Assembly (NCBI GenBank): GCA_003241215.1
Contig: QFOL01000024.1
Coordinates: forward strand, 1 to 24,972
DNA: 24,972 nt
DNA from: Agrobacterium fabrum
Lineage (GTDB): Bacteria > Pseudomonadota > Alphaproteobacteria > Rhizobiales > Rhizobiaceae
Reading direction: 5' to 3'
Made by a program: the position numbers and the translations under genes. Shown in pieces: positions 10,489 to 18,305 of the stretch (position 1 is the stretch's first letter; each line of letters begins with the position of its first letter). The notes beneath the pieces are model-generated. The model ran no database searches. It saw only the letters and a list, made by a program, of their open reading frames with translations, and was not told the DNA's origin.

Positions 10489-10514
10489 TTATATATTATT
10501 ATATAATGTATAAT
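10489..10514 (-). promoter_or_regulatory. Probable BigR operator / blh promoter
   Basis: An AT-only tract directly upstream of blh contains two overlapping dyads. One is TTATATA-TTAT-TATATAA (10489-10506, perfect 7-bp arms) and the other ATTATA-N5-TATAAT (10498-10514, perfect 6-bp arms). BigR is known to bind an AT-rich palindrome overlapping the -10 region of its operon promoter in Xylella and Agrobacterium. TATAAT and its complement here would supply the -10 box, so binding would block RNA polymerase. Confidence 0.8.
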
Positions 10515-10620
10515 GATTTCATGCAAGGGATGGGTTCGGGAACGGTTCGAAGGGGAAACTAGAGGCGGGATTTCTTCGTTTTGTGACGGGTGGGCGGAGA
10601 TTGCCTGCTTTTGGCACGTA

Positions 10621-10662
10621 AAAACGCCTTGTGCCCGAAACTATTCTGGCACAAGGCGTTTT
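10621..10662 (-). terminator. Intrinsic terminator, perfect 15-bp stem
   Basis: AAAACGCCTTGTGCC (10621-10635) is the exact reverse complement of 10648-10662, with a 12-base loop. Read on the - strand, the stem ends in a run of five T, so it terminates the membrane-protein/SDR/hydrolase operon. Read on the + strand it also has TTTT and could act in both directions. It separates that operon from the blh promoter. Confidence 0.88.
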
Positions 10663-10693
10663 CCCCGTAGACCGGTTCGAATATCGTCGTGCT

Positions 10694-11179
10694 TCAGGCG
10701 GCGATCCTGCGGCGTGCCGCCTTCCAGCCGAGATAGATTGCCGCAATAAGCAGGACCGCCTGTGCGGTGACAAATGGCGGTTCGTTGCCGTTCGGTGCCA
10801 GAGCATTGAGTGTTTCGACCTTGAGAAAGGCCTGAACGATCAGCACGAACATATTGAGATAAAGGCTGATCGTTGCGGTGATCGCATAGACGATGCGCGC
10901 CCTGCCATTCAGACCGTATCCGTAAAGCGCCACCAGCGCGATTGCCAGAACGAGGGTGGAGATGATGCCGACGCCGAGCGCCGGTGTGAAATTGCCGAAG
11001 GGGAAGAGGAAGCCGGTGAGTGTAGTGGCAAGCGTGGTGACGAGGAAAAGCGCCATCATGCGCGGCATCCACCGCCCAGCCGCATAAGCGGGCAGGGCGA
11101 TCAGTCCGGTGGCAATGCCGATGAAGCTTAAAGCCACATGCAATGCCGTGAATTGGGGAATGGTCAGTCCGAGGATCAT
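10694..11179 (-). CDS. Small integral membrane protein, four predicted TM segments
   Basis: Protein of 161 residues that I cannot assign to a named family. It has four long hydrophobic stretches, about 8-32, 38-60, 65-87 and 97-117, and a final one near 137-155 leading into a basic C-terminus (WKAARRRIAA). GGGAGA lies at the right distance before ATG 11179; the longer frame overlaps the SDR gene and is not needed. It lies 13 bases after the SDR gene on the same strand and just before the strong terminator, so it is the last gene of a three-gene operon under the divergent AraC-type regulator. The topology suggests a DoxX-like or small carrier protein, but that is only resemblance. Confidence 0.75.
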   Translation of the reverse strand: MILGLTIPQFTALHVALSFIGIATGLIALPAYAAGRWMPRMMALFLVTTLATTLTGFLFPFGNFTPALGVGIISTLVLAIALVALYGYGLNGRARIVYAITATISLYLNMFVLIVQAFLKVETLNALAPNGNEPPFVTAQAVLLIAAIYLGWKAARRRIAA

Positions 11180-11192
11180 GATACGTCTCCCG

Positions 11193-11984
11193 CTATTCGG
11201 TTTTGGCTGCACGATACCGGCTGGCGGCAAGTGCATGCGACAGATTGGGCCTCAGCGCTGCGCGCGCCGCAAGGAAATTTTCGAGATCGGCCGTATCCGG
11301 CAGGGAAGGAATGGTCATGGTCTCACCGAGATCGAGACCGGCGAAGGCCGCATCCACCATCTCGTGAACATCCATGATCATGGCGGCCGGAATGGCGTCG
11401 AGCCGCTCTTCTTCCCAGATCGCCGTGCGGGTGATGCCGGGCAGAACGGCCTGAACCCGCACACCGGAAGGTGAAAGCTGCGCTTGCAGGGCTTCTGTGA
11501 AGGCAAGCACGAAAGCCTTGGTCGCCGGATAGACGGCGGTAAACGCCGCCGGCATCAGCGCCGTGACCGAGGTCATGTTGATGATCGTGCCCTTGCCTTC
11601 GGCGGCAAGGCGCGGCGCTATGGCTGCCGCAAGCCGGGTGACGGCAAGAATGTTGAGGTTGATCATCGTCGTCACATAGGCCGGGTCCAGCGCCGTGATC
11701 GCGCCTTCCCCTGCAATGCCGGCATTGTTGACGAGACCGCTGATCTTCCGGTCTTCCCGCAGCCGAGCCTCGACCTTTTCGAGGTCCTCCGTCCTGGAAA
11801 GATCGGCGGCAAGAACCTCGACGACGATGCCATGATCCTTTTCCAGCCGCCTGGCCAGTGCCTCCAGCTTTTCGGCGCGCCGCGCCACGAGGATGAGATC
11901 ATGGCCGCGTTTTGCCAGTCGTTCCGCATAGACCGCACCGATGCCGTCGGATGCGCCGGTGATGAGAAATGTATTCTGTGTCAT
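11193..11984 (-). CDS. Short-chain dehydrogenase/reductase (SDR)
   Basis: Classical SDR oxidoreductase, 263 residues. Seen: NAD(P)-binding TGASDGIG (10-16), ARR after the second beta strand (favouring NADP), DL at 61-62, NNAG (86-89), and the catalytic set Ser139 (MTSV), Tyr152 and Lys156 in YPATK. Such enzymes reduce or oxidise carbonyl/hydroxyl groups of small substrates; the substrate here cannot be read. ATG 11984 has AGGAG at good spacing. It follows the alpha/beta hydrolase by 26 bases and precedes the membrane protein by 13, so the three are probably co-transcribed. Pairing with a hydrolase and a GlxA-type regulator suggests a small detoxification or carbon-source pathway. Confidence 0.9.
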   Translation of the reverse strand: MTQNTFLITGASDGIGAVYAERLAKRGHDLILVARRAEKLEALARRLEKDHGIVVEVLAADLSRTEDLEKVEARLREDRKISGLVNNAGIAGEGAITALDPAYVTTMINLNILAVTRLAAAIAPRLAAEGKGTIINMTSVTALMPAAFTAVYPATKAFVLAFTEALQAQLSPSGVRVQAVLPGITRTAIWEEERLDAIPAAMIMDVHEMVDAAFAGLDLGETMTIPSLPDTADLENFLAARAALRPNLSHALAASRYRAAKTE

Positions 11985-12010
11985 GTCCGTGTCTCCTGTG
12001 TGCGGCGGTT

Positions 12011-12838
12011 TCAGGCGTTGATGAAGGCGAGAAGGTCGGCGTTGAACCGGTCCTGATGGGTCTGCGTCAGGCCATGGTCGGCGCCTTCATAGATTTCGAG
12101 GACCGCGTGTTTGACGATTTTGACCGTGGAAAGCGCGGATGCACCAACCGGCACGATCTGGTCGTCATCGCCGTGCAGAACCAGCGTCGGTTTGTCGAAG
12201 GCCTTCAGGTCCTGATGGAAATCGCTTTCCGAAAAGGCGCGAATGCTGTCGAGCTGGCCTTTCAGGCCGCCCATCATGCCCTGCCGCCAGAATTCCTCGC
12301 GGATGCCTTCGGATATCACGGCACCTTCACGGTTGTAGCCGTAGAAGGGAATGGTCAGATCCCTGAAGAACTGGCTGCGATTGTCATAGGTGCCCTTGCG
12401 GATGCCGTCGAAAACATCGATCGGCAGGCCGATGGCGTTGCTTTCCGTCTTCAGCATCAGCGGCGGAACCGCGCCGATGAGGGCGATTTTCGCAACGCGG
12501 GCCGTACCGTGGCGGCCGATATAGCGGGTGACCTCGCCGCCGCCGGTGGAATGGCCGACCAGAATGATGTCGTGAAGATCGAGCTGTTCGATAAGTTCGG
12601 CCAGGTCGTCGGCATATTGATCCATGGTATTGTTATGCCAGACCTGATCCGAGCGGCCGTGGCTGCGGCGGTCATGGGCGATGGTGCGGAAACCGTTGTT
12701 AGCGAAGAACACCATCTGCGCATCCCATGCATCGGCGCTGAGCGGCCAGCCATGGGAGAAGATGATGGGCTGGCCGTCTTTCGGGCCCCAGTCCTTGTAG
12801 AAAATATGCGTCCCGTCTGCGGTGGTGATCGTTGTCAT
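12011..12838 (-). CDS. Alpha/beta hydrolase, cofactor-free chloroperoxidase-like
   Basis: Alpha/beta-hydrolase of 275 residues of the type annotated as non-heme chloroperoxidase or arylesterase. The triad is visible: Ser97 in VGHSTGGGE, Asp226 in HGDDDQIVP, and His255 in [10 protein letters not shown]. The oxyanion segment [13 protein letters not shown] (27-39) and [11 protein letters not shown] (55-65) are typical of the group. In vivo these are usually esterases or lactonases rather than halogenating enzymes. ATG 12838 is supported by AGGAG upstream; the longer frame runs into the intergenic region and the regulator gene. It is the first gene of the - strand operon with the SDR and the membrane protein, facing a divergent AraC-family regulator. 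Confidence 0.9.
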   Translation of the reverse strand: MTTITTADGTHIFYKDWGPKDGQPIIFSHGWPLSADAWDAQMVFFANNGFRTIAHDRRSHGRSDQVWHNNTMDQYADDLAELIEQLDLHDIILVGHSTGGGEVTRYIGRHGTARVAKIALIGAVPPLMLKTESNAIGLPIDVFDGIRKGTYDNRSQFFRDLTIPFYGYNREGAVISEGIREEFWRQGMMGGLKGQLDSIRAFSESDFHQDLKAFDKPTLVLHGDDDQIVPVGASALSTVKIVKHAVLEIYEGADHGLTQTHQDRFNADLLAFINA

Positions 12839-12920
12839 GGCTCTCTCTCCTGTTGCAGGGAGCTTGCTTGCGTCCCGTGGGAATAGAGATACTCTGGAGG
12901 CAGCCGGGGCTGGATTGGCG

Positions 12921-12956
12921 CTTTTGACAGAAAACGAGCCGAAACTGACAAAACGG
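12921..12956. promoter_or_regulatory. Putative operator between divergent hydrolase operon and AraC-type regulator
   Basis: Two near-identical half-sites stand in direct order: TGACAGAAAACG from 12925 and TGACAAAACG from 12946, about 21 bases (two helix turns) apart. That is the spacing expected for an AraC-type dimer. The same bases also form an imperfect dyad, TTTTGACAG with CTGACAAAA. TTGACA (12924-12929) could also be a -35 box for the + strand regulator, but no good -10 follows at 17 bases. Confidence 0.45.
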
Positions 12957-12964
12957 GGGGGCGC

Positions 12965-13951
12965 ATGGCGGGTGTAACGGGAAGTGCGTTGGAAGTGGGT
13001 CTGGTCCTTTATCGGGACTGTCAGATCGCCATGGTGCATGGCATCACCGATCTTTTCGCCATCGCGTCGGTGTTTTCACAGGATCGCGGCGGACCGAAAT
13101 TGCGGGTCAGCCACTGGAGCATGGGCGAGGGCGGCGAATTTTCCCGCTGTCATGACACCGATCCCGGCAGGCCGGGACATCCCGATATTTTCGTCGTGCC
13201 CGGCCGGCTGACTGGGCCGGCCGAAATCGACGAGGCCGAGCCTTACGCTCGCTGGCTGCTGGATCGGCATGCGCAGGGGGCGACGCTGGCCGCCAGTTGC
13301 GGCGGCTCCTTCATGATTGCGGCCACGGGTCTCCTGTCCGGTCGCCCGGCCACGACCCACTGGCTGTTTGCCGAGCGGTTCCGCGAGCGTTTTCCCGATA
13401 TCCGGCTGGAGATAGACAAGATCGTCATCGAGGATGGCGACATCATCACGGCTGGCGGGCTGATGGCGTGGACCGATCTTGGCCTGCGCATCGTCGACAG
13501 GCTGCTCGGGCCGTCGGTAATGATCGAGACCGGCAAGTTCCTGCTGATCGACCCTTCGGGGCGCGAACAGCGTCATTATAGCAGTTTCGCCCCAAGGCTG
13601 ACGCATGGCGACGAACCGATCCTGAAGGTGCAGCACTGGTTGCAGGCCCGCGCCGGGCGGGCGACGAGCGTTACCGACATGGCCGGCCATGCCGGGCTGG
13701 AGGAGCGAACCTTCCTGCGCCGCTTCAAGGCCGCCACTGGCATGAAGCCGATTGAATATGTCCAGCATCTGCGGGTCGGCAAGGCGCGGGAGCTGCTGGA
13801 ATTCACCCGCCGTTCGGTCGATCAGATCGCCTGGTCGGTGGGCTATGAGGATGCCGCCGCTTTCCGCCGGGTATTCCATCGCATTCTTGGCCTTTCGCCC
13901 GGCGAATATAGAAACCGCTTTTCCACCGGTTCGGCCATGGTGGCGGCCTGA
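12965..13951 (+). CDS. GlxA-family AraC-type transcriptional regulator
   Basis: Regulator of 328 residues with a DJ-1/PfpI-like amidotransferase fold at the N-terminus (about 10-190) and an AraC-type double helix-turn-helix at the C-terminus (about 225-320). The elbow motif is [26 protein letters not shown] with Cys112, and the DNA-binding part shows [42 protein letters not shown], given here only as a landmark (sequence spans about 231-270), then [21 protein letters not shown]. GlxA-like regulators usually sense small nitrogenous or aldehyde compounds. It is transcribed away from the hydrolase-SDR operon and probably controls it and itself through the direct repeats at 12925-12956. Its effector is unknown. 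Confidence 0.92.
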   Translation: MAGVTGSALEVGLVLYRDCQIAMVHGITDLFAIASVFSQDRGGPKLRVSHWSMGEGGEFSRCHDTDPGRPGHPDIFVVPGRLTGPAEIDEAEPYARWLLDRHAQGATLAASCGGSFMIAATGLLSGRPATTHWLFAERFRERFPDIRLEIDKIVIEDGDIITAGGLMAWTDLGLRIVDRLLGPSVMIETGKFLLIDPSGREQRHYSSFAPRLTHGDEPILKVQHWLQARAGRATSVTDMAGHAGLEERTFLRRFKAATGMKPIEYVQHLRVGKARELLEFTRRSVDQIAWSVGYEDAAAFRRVFHRILGLSPGEYRNRFSTGSAMVAA

Positions 13952-13958
13952 GGATCAT

Positions 13959-13987
13959 GCCGGGCCTGGCCATCGCCTGCGCCCGGC
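13959..13987 (+). terminator. GC-rich hairpin after the AraC-type gene
   Basis: GCCGGGC (13959-13965) pairs with GCCCGGC (13981-13987) across a 15-base loop, 8 bases after the stop codon. No T-tract follows, so termination activity is uncertain. Confidence 0.35.
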
Positions 13988-14019
13988 CTTGCAATGTGGC
14001 GGGTGTTTGCTAACATGCC

Positions 14020-14038
14020 AGACAGGTTTGAGACAGGT
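14020..14038 (+). repeat. Direct repeat AGACAGGT before GntR gene
   Basis: AGACAGGT occurs at 14020-14027 and again at 14031-14038, one helix turn (11 bases) apart. The second copy includes the Shine-Dalgarno (AGGTGA) of the gene starting at 14047. It may be an autoregulatory site or coincidence. Confidence 0.35.
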
Positions 14039-14046
14039 GAGCCGAA

Positions 14047-14778
14047 ATGGACGCTGAGAGCAGCAGGAAGCAGGGGATGTCGCTTGCGGCGAAAATCAGC
14101 TCGGCGCTGCGGCGGGATTTGACGGAAGGCGTGTTCCGCCCCGGCGACCGCCTTCCGAGTGAGAGCGCGCTCACGCGTGAATATTCCGTCAGCCGCACGG
14201 TGGTGCGGGAGGCCATAGCCATCCTTCGCGCCGATGGTCTGGTTGAGGCCCGCAAGGGCGCCGGCGTTTTTGCCGTGGAGGCAAAACCGGCCAAGGAGCT
14301 GCCGTTCAACGATCTGGCGGTGGGGCGCATCTCGTCGATAATCGAATTGCTGGAATTGCGCACGGTCTTCGAGATCGAATCCGCCGGGCTTGCGGCATCG
14401 CGCCGTTCCGCCGTGCAGGCGGAGGAAATTGTCGATGCGCATCGGCGGGTCGGCGACTGTCTCGCCGCCGGGCTGCCGACACGGGACGCCGATTTCGAGT
14501 TCCATCTGGCGATTGCGCAGGCAACACAGAACAGGCGGTTTCCGGAATTTCTTCAGCTTATCCGCTCCGGCATCATCCCGCGCGGGGAATTGCAGGGTGC
14601 GGCGCCCGGATCGCGCCCGAAGGACTATAATCTCCATCTTCAGGAGGAGCACGGCAAGATCGTCGACGCCATTATCGAAGGCGATGCGGATGCCGCACGT
14701 CAATACATGGCCTCGCATCTGCGCGGCAGTCTTGAGCGCTGCAAGGTGCTGTTGCGTTCCCGCGCCGCCACCGAATAG
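14047..14778 (+). CDS. FadR-subfamily GntR transcriptional regulator
   Basis: Regulator of 243 residues with an N-terminal GntR winged helix (about 12-78: SLAAKISSALRRDLTEGVFR, then RLPSESALTREYSVSRTVVREAI and LVEARKGAGVFV-like end) and a C-terminal all-helical FCD effector domain (about 95-230). The FCD metal/ligand set is visible as Asp and His in DADFEFHLAIA, His in EEHGKIVDAI and His in MASHLRGS. FCD regulators commonly bind carboxylic acids or sugar acids. AGGTGA precedes ATG 14047. The gene is single and converges on the LysE-type exporter, so its target is not evident; it could act on neighbours or at a distance. Confidence 0.92.
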   Translation: MDAESSRKQGMSLAAKISSALRRDLTEGVFRPGDRLPSESALTREYSVSRTVVREAIAILRADGLVEARKGAGVFAVEAKPAKELPFNDLAVGRISSIIELLELRTVFEIESAGLAASRRSAVQAEEIVDAHRRVGDCLAAGLPTRDADFEFHLAIAQATQNRRFPEFLQLIRSGIIPRGELQGAAPGSRPKDYNLHLQEEHGKIVDAIIEGDADAARQYMASHLRGSLERCKVLLRSRAATE

Positions 14779-14802
14779 GCCGGAAACCCCTGCCCTGGTT
14801 GG

Positions 14803-15438
14803 TCAGGCGCTTGCCTTACGGTAGAAGGCCAGAGAGGCGGCCAGCGTCAAAAGCGCCCCGCCGCAAATCCTGTCGAGCCAGAGAGCCCCGGATTTTTGCA
14901 ATAATCTGGCGGCCTGCGAACCGAGTAGGGCATATCCGAACATCACGATGAAATCGATGCCGGCAAAGACCAGCGCAAGCACCGCATATTGCGGCACCTG
15001 CGGCGCTGCCGGCTCGATGAACTGCGGGAGGAAGGCCGAAAAGAACAGATATCCTTTCGGGTTTGTGACGGCCACGAGGAAACTCTTGAGGAAAATCGAG
15101 CGGGCGGATGCGGTGCCGTTTGTGTCTGTCGACTGGAGAGCGCCCTCGAGCGTCCCCCTGGAGCGCAGCAACATGATGCCCAGAAAGGCAAGATAACAGA
15201 CGCCTGCCCATTTGACGACGCCGAACCAGAATTCCGAAGCTGCCAGCAAGGCGCCCAATCCCAGCGCAACCGCACCGATCAGAACGAAATCGGACAGGAC
15301 GGCGCCAGCCATGCCGATCATGGCGCGGCGCATGCCGAATCTCGAACCATTGGCAAGCGCCAGCAAAACGGTCGGACCGGGCGTCGCAATGCCAATAAAT
15401 GCGACCACGGCAAATGCCAGAAGTGTCACGTCGTCCAT
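14803..15438 (-). CDS. LysE/RhtB-family amino-acid exporter
   Basis: Inner-membrane exporter, 211 residues, normal for the RhtB group, with about six membrane helices. The N-terminus carries the family motif ATPGPTVLLALANGSRFGMRRA-type segment (around residues 18-38), and the middle carries the conserved NPKGYLFFSAFLPQF. Members export homoserine, threonine, leucine, cysteine or related compounds. ATG 15438 is chosen because GGGAGG lies just upstream and the homology starts at MDDVTLLAF; the longer frame runs into the promoter. It is a monocistronic gene convergent with the GntR gene (24-base gap). Its substrate is not predictable, although the organosulfur genes beyond make cysteine-like compounds a possibility. 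Confidence 0.9.
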   Translation of the reverse strand: MDDVTLLAFAVVAFIGIATPGPTVLLALANGSRFGMRRAMIGMAGAVLSDFVLIGAVALGLGALLAASEFWFGVVKWAGVCYLAFLGIMLLRSRGTLEGALQSTDTNGTASARSIFLKSFLVAVTNPKGYLFFSAFLPQFIEPAAPQVPQYAVLALVFAGIDFIVMFGYALLGSQAARLLQKSGALWLDRICGGALLTLAASLAFYRKASA

Positions 15439-15894
15439 ATTTTCCTCCCGGCCAGCCGCAGGTTCTGTCCGCATTGCGTAAAGCGGGGGAATGCAGACTT
15501 CTAATGTCATGCATATGCGCATTATTTGTCAATACGTGTGAAAATCTGTATTACATGTTGAGGCGGGAAATCTAGGCCATTTGCACACGGTGTTGCAAAG
15601 GTCTTCGACATGAGAGGGTGACTAGGGATATTTGCCTCTTCGCAGAAGCAAGTCCGACGGGGGACGCGAGCGCAACCCATGCCAGACGGAGGTGTAATCC
15701 ATAATTTTAGTAGACTATTGAATCGCGCAATGATCTTTCAACAAAGACCGGGACTATAAACGAACGTGCCGCGCCAGCCGCACCTGTCTTCATGCATTCT
15801 GCGTGGGTATGCGCCGCATTGAACGGCTGTCCGGTAACAAGGATGGCTGCATCTGTGCCGCTGAGCTTCAACACTCGTTTCCGGATGTACAGCC
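15439..15894. promoter_or_regulatory. Intergenic region between LysE exporter and luciferase-like monooxygenase
   Basis: No protein-coding gene is supported in these 456 bases; reading frames that cross it lack ribosome binding sites and family similarity. On the - strand, TTGACA (15532-15527) followed 17-19 bases later by CATTA-type sequence (about 15509-15502) is the best exporter promoter. The spacer contains the palindromic GCATATGC and ATGCGCAT (15509-15522), a possible operator. On the + strand side, TAGT-AG-ACTA (15708-15717) is a perfect dyad and TATAAA (15755-15760) a possible -10 box for the monooxygenase, which would leave a leader of about 130 bases. Confidence 0.45.
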
Positions 15895-16923
15895 ATGCCC
15901 CTTTCCCATATCTCCCACTTTGCCTTTCTCGTTCCCGGCAATTATCAGGATGACGATCCGGCACGGGGGCTGGAAGAAACCCTGCAGCTTTTCGAAGCCG
16001 GAGAGGCGCTGGGTTATCACAGCGCCTGGGTTCGCCAGCGCCATCTGGAACGGGGCGTGTCCTCTGCCGCGACTTTCCTTGCGGCGGCATCGCAGCGCAC
16101 GAAACGGATCGGCCTCGGCACCGCCGTCATTCAGCTTGGTTACGAAAATCCCTTCAGGCTGGCGGAAGATCTGGCCACCGTGGATGTCCTGTCGCGTGGG
16201 CGATTGAATGTCGGGGTTTCCGTTGGCGCACCGCCCTTCGCCCATCTCATTTCGGATTATGTCGATACGGTTCACGATGCGGATTACAGCCACGCCCGCG
16301 CCGAAAAGTTGGCGAGGGCCTTGAGATCGGAACCGCTCTCCAGTGAGACGGAAGCGGGCAATGCGGCGGGTGCACAGGTGCCACGCCTTCGGCCAGTCGC
16401 CGAGGGGTTGACGGACAGGCTGTGGTATGGCGGCGGATCGCAGAATTCCGCGCGCTGGGCGGGGAAGGCTGGCTTCAATCTTCTTACAGGGAATATCGTC
16501 AGCGGCGAAAATACCGATGATTTTCTGACCGCGCAGGCGGCACTGGTCAGCCGCTTCCGGCAGGAATGGGCGCATGAGCGCCAGCCGCGTGTCGCTCTTG
16601 GCCGCGTGATCCTGCCGACGGATAGCGCGAGCCCCGCGACCCGCCGCCGTTATCAGGAATTCGCCGCCGAGCGCGACAGGCGCACGACCACGCCGCATGG
16701 CGCGCGCCGCACGCTTTTCCTGCCCGATATCGTTGGGACGACGGACGAGATTCTGGAGAAGCTGTCGCGCGATCCCGTTCTGCCGCACGTCTCGGAATTC
16801 CGTCTAGAACTGCCCTATGAGTTCCAGCCGGAAGATTATCGCCAGATCGTCACGGATTTCTCCTCCGCCCTGCCACAGCTTTCGGGCGGGCGGCCCGTTT
16901 TGAAAGTGGCGACGGGCCAATAA
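15895..16923 (+). CDS. Luciferase-like flavin-dependent monooxygenase
   Basis: LLM-class (bacterial luciferase fold) oxidoreductase, 342 residues. It uses reduced flavin and oxygen to oxidise a small substrate. Visible features are the N-terminal strand HISHFAFLVPGNY, EAGEALGYHSAWVRQRH, the AAASQRTKRIGLGTAVIQLGYENPFRLAEDLATVD-type segment (around 60-100), and SRGRLNVGVSVGAP, all typical of the fold. The ribosome binding site is weak. It converges with the DszA-like gene and is separated from the LysE gene by a long promoter region. With three other sulfur-type genes beside it, oxidation of an organosulfur compound is a reasonable guess, but an alkane, aldehyde or amine substrate cannot be excluded. 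No flavin reductase is adjacent. Confidence 0.88.
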   Translation: MPLSHISHFAFLVPGNYQDDDPARGLEETLQLFEAGEALGYHSAWVRQRHLERGVSSAATFLAAASQRTKRIGLGTAVIQLGYENPFRLAEDLATVDVLSRGRLNVGVSVGAPPFAHLISDYVDTVHDADYSHARAEKLARALRSEPLSSETEAGNAAGAQVPRLRPVAEGLTDRLWYGGGSQNSARWAGKAGFNLLTGNIVSGENTDDFLTAQAALVSRFRQEWAHERQPRVALGRVILPTDSASPATRRRYQEFAAERDRRTTTPHGARRTLFLPDIVGTTDEILEKLSRDPVLPHVSEFRLELPYEFQPEDYRQIVTDFSSALPQLSGGRPVLKVATGQ

Positions 16924-16926
16924 TAT

Positions 16927-16971
16927 GTCCCGCTCCCGCTATTCTCGCCCCAGCGGGACTAGCGGGAGGAC
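16927..16971. terminator. Hairpin between convergent monooxygenase genes
   Basis: CTCCCGCTA (16933-16941) pairs with TAGCGGGAG (16960-16968), extended by GTC/GAC at the base. Alternatively, GTCCCGCT (16927-16934) pairs with AGCGGGAC (16952-16959). The two pairings overlap and cannot form together. The hairpin lies between the two convergent stops, has no T-tract, and may terminate or insulate both transcripts. Confidence 0.5.
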
Positions 16972-16997
16972 ACCTTCAATAGTGCCGTATCTGCTAT

Positions 16998-18305
16998 TCA
17001 ATCTGGATAAGGCAGGCCATAGCGGTCACGTATTGTCGCGCCTTCATATTCGCGCGGGTAAACACCGCGATCCTGAAGCACCGGCACGACCTTTTCGACG
17101 AATTCGGCAATATCGTCCGGCGCGCGCGGCGGCTGCAGGGTGTAGCCGTCCACCGTGCCGTCCTGCCAGAGATCGATAATGCCATCCGCCACCCCTTCCG
17201 GCGTGCCAAGCAGCAGCCGGTGGTGCCCCTCGGAGCGGCGCACGGCCTCACGGGCGGTGAGCTTTTCGTGGGTCAGCAGTTCGGAAAGGCCAAGCCCCAT
17301 GCCAACGGCCCATTGCCGGTTCTGGTCGGGAATGAAGCGCTCGCCATCGAGTTTTATATCCGGGTTGAAGTCACGCGGATCAATGCCGTTTTCTTTGGCG
17401 AAACGCGCCAGAAGCCCGTCTTCCGAGCCGGTCCCGCTGAAGAGTTCATGCTTGCGCAGCGCTTCTTCACGGGTCTCGCCGAGAATGACGACAAGGCCGG
17501 GAACGATACGGATGCCAGCGGGATCACGGCCTAAAGAGACGGCGCGGTCACGTACCTTTTTGCCGAAGGCCTGACCTGCTGGTCGTGACAGGATGTTGCA
17601 ATAGATGATCTCGCCATGGCGTGCCGCCAGATCGATGCCGCCTTCGGAGGCGCCGGCCTGCGCGATGACCGGATGTCCCTGCGGCCCACGCGGAACGTTG
17701 AGCGGGCCTTTGACATGGAAATATTGCCCCTCGTGATCGATGGTCTCGGCCGTCGCCGCATCCCAGAAGCGCTCTTCCGGCACTTCGCCTTCGCGGCGCG
17801 GATCCCAGCTCGACCAGAGTTTTTTCGCCACGTCGAGAAATTCGGTGGCCTTGGCATATCTCTCGCTGCGCTGCGGCAGCGGATCGTTGCCGAAATTGGC
17901 GGCGACATTGGGATTGAAGGAAGAGACGATGTTGACGATCAGCCGGCCGCCGGTAACGAGATCGATGGATTGGGTTCGTCTGGCGAAATTATAGGGCGAG
18001 TTATAGGTGGAGGACACCGTCGCCACAAAGCCGATATCCGGCACCTGCGCGGCAAGCGACGTCGAGAGAATGAGCGGATCGATGGTGTGAAACGGGCGGC
18101 TTGCCGGGTCGGTCAGCAATGCCGGGTGGTCGGAAAGGAAAACGGCGTCGAACCGGCCTTTGTGGGCCAGTTCCGTCAGCCGGCGATAATAGCCTATGTC
18201 GTTGATGTCGTGCCGGTCTCCGCTCCGGTATTTCCAGGCATTGGCGAGGTATCCGGTGGTGTTGATGCCGACATTGAGATTGAGCCGGCGTTTGGTCTTG
18301 CTCAT
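16998..18305 (-). CDS. NtaA/SnaA/DszA-family FMN-dependent monooxygenase
   Basis: Flavin-dependent monooxygenase of 435 residues, matching the NtaA/SnaA/DszA family (DszA is about 453). It shows GRFDAVFLSDHPAL near 50-63, LVTGGRLIVNIVSSFNP near 116-132, ERYAKATEFLDVAKKLWSSWD-type segment near 148-168, GPLNVPRGPQGHPVIAQAGAS (about 200-220), and the C-terminal block EFVEKVVPVLQDRG followed by EYEGATIRDRYGLPYP, which closely recalls the DszA end. DszA opens the sulfone ring of dibenzothiophene sulfone to a sulfinate; relatives cleave C-S or C-N bonds of other compounds. It is divergent from the DszB-like operon. Its substrate is inferred to be an organosulfur compound. It needs reduced FMN from a reductase not encoded here. 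Confidence 0.92.
   Translation of the reverse strand: MSKTKRRLNLNVGINTTGYLANAWKYRSGDRHDINDIGYYRRLTELAHKGRFDAVFLSDHPALLTDPASRPFHTIDPLILSTSLAAQVPDIGFVATVSSTYNSPYNFARRTQSIDLVTGGRLIVNIVSSFNPNVAANFGNDPLPQRSERYAKATEFLDVAKKLWSSWDPRREGEVPEERFWDAATAETIDHEGQYFHVKGPLNVPRGPQGHPVIAQAGASEGGIDLAARHGEIIYCNILSRPAGQAFGKKVRDRAVSLGRDPAGIRIVPGLVVILGETREEALRKHELFSGTGSEDGLLARFAKENGIDPRDFNPDIKLDGERFIPDQNRQWAVGMGLGLSELLTHEKLTAREAVRRSEGHHRLLLGTPEGVADGIIDLWQDGTVDGYTLQPPRAPDDIAEFVEKVVPVLQDRGVYPREYEGATIRDRYGLPYPD

Noticed and set aside
9168..10526. Longer Blh starting at 10526
   Set aside because: The 21 extra residues come from the AT-rich operator, and a good AGGAG site supports ATG 10463.
15707..16090. Small - strand gene in the gap before the luciferase-like gene
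   Set aside because: Most of it is antisense to the monooxygenase, with no ribosome binding site or family pattern.
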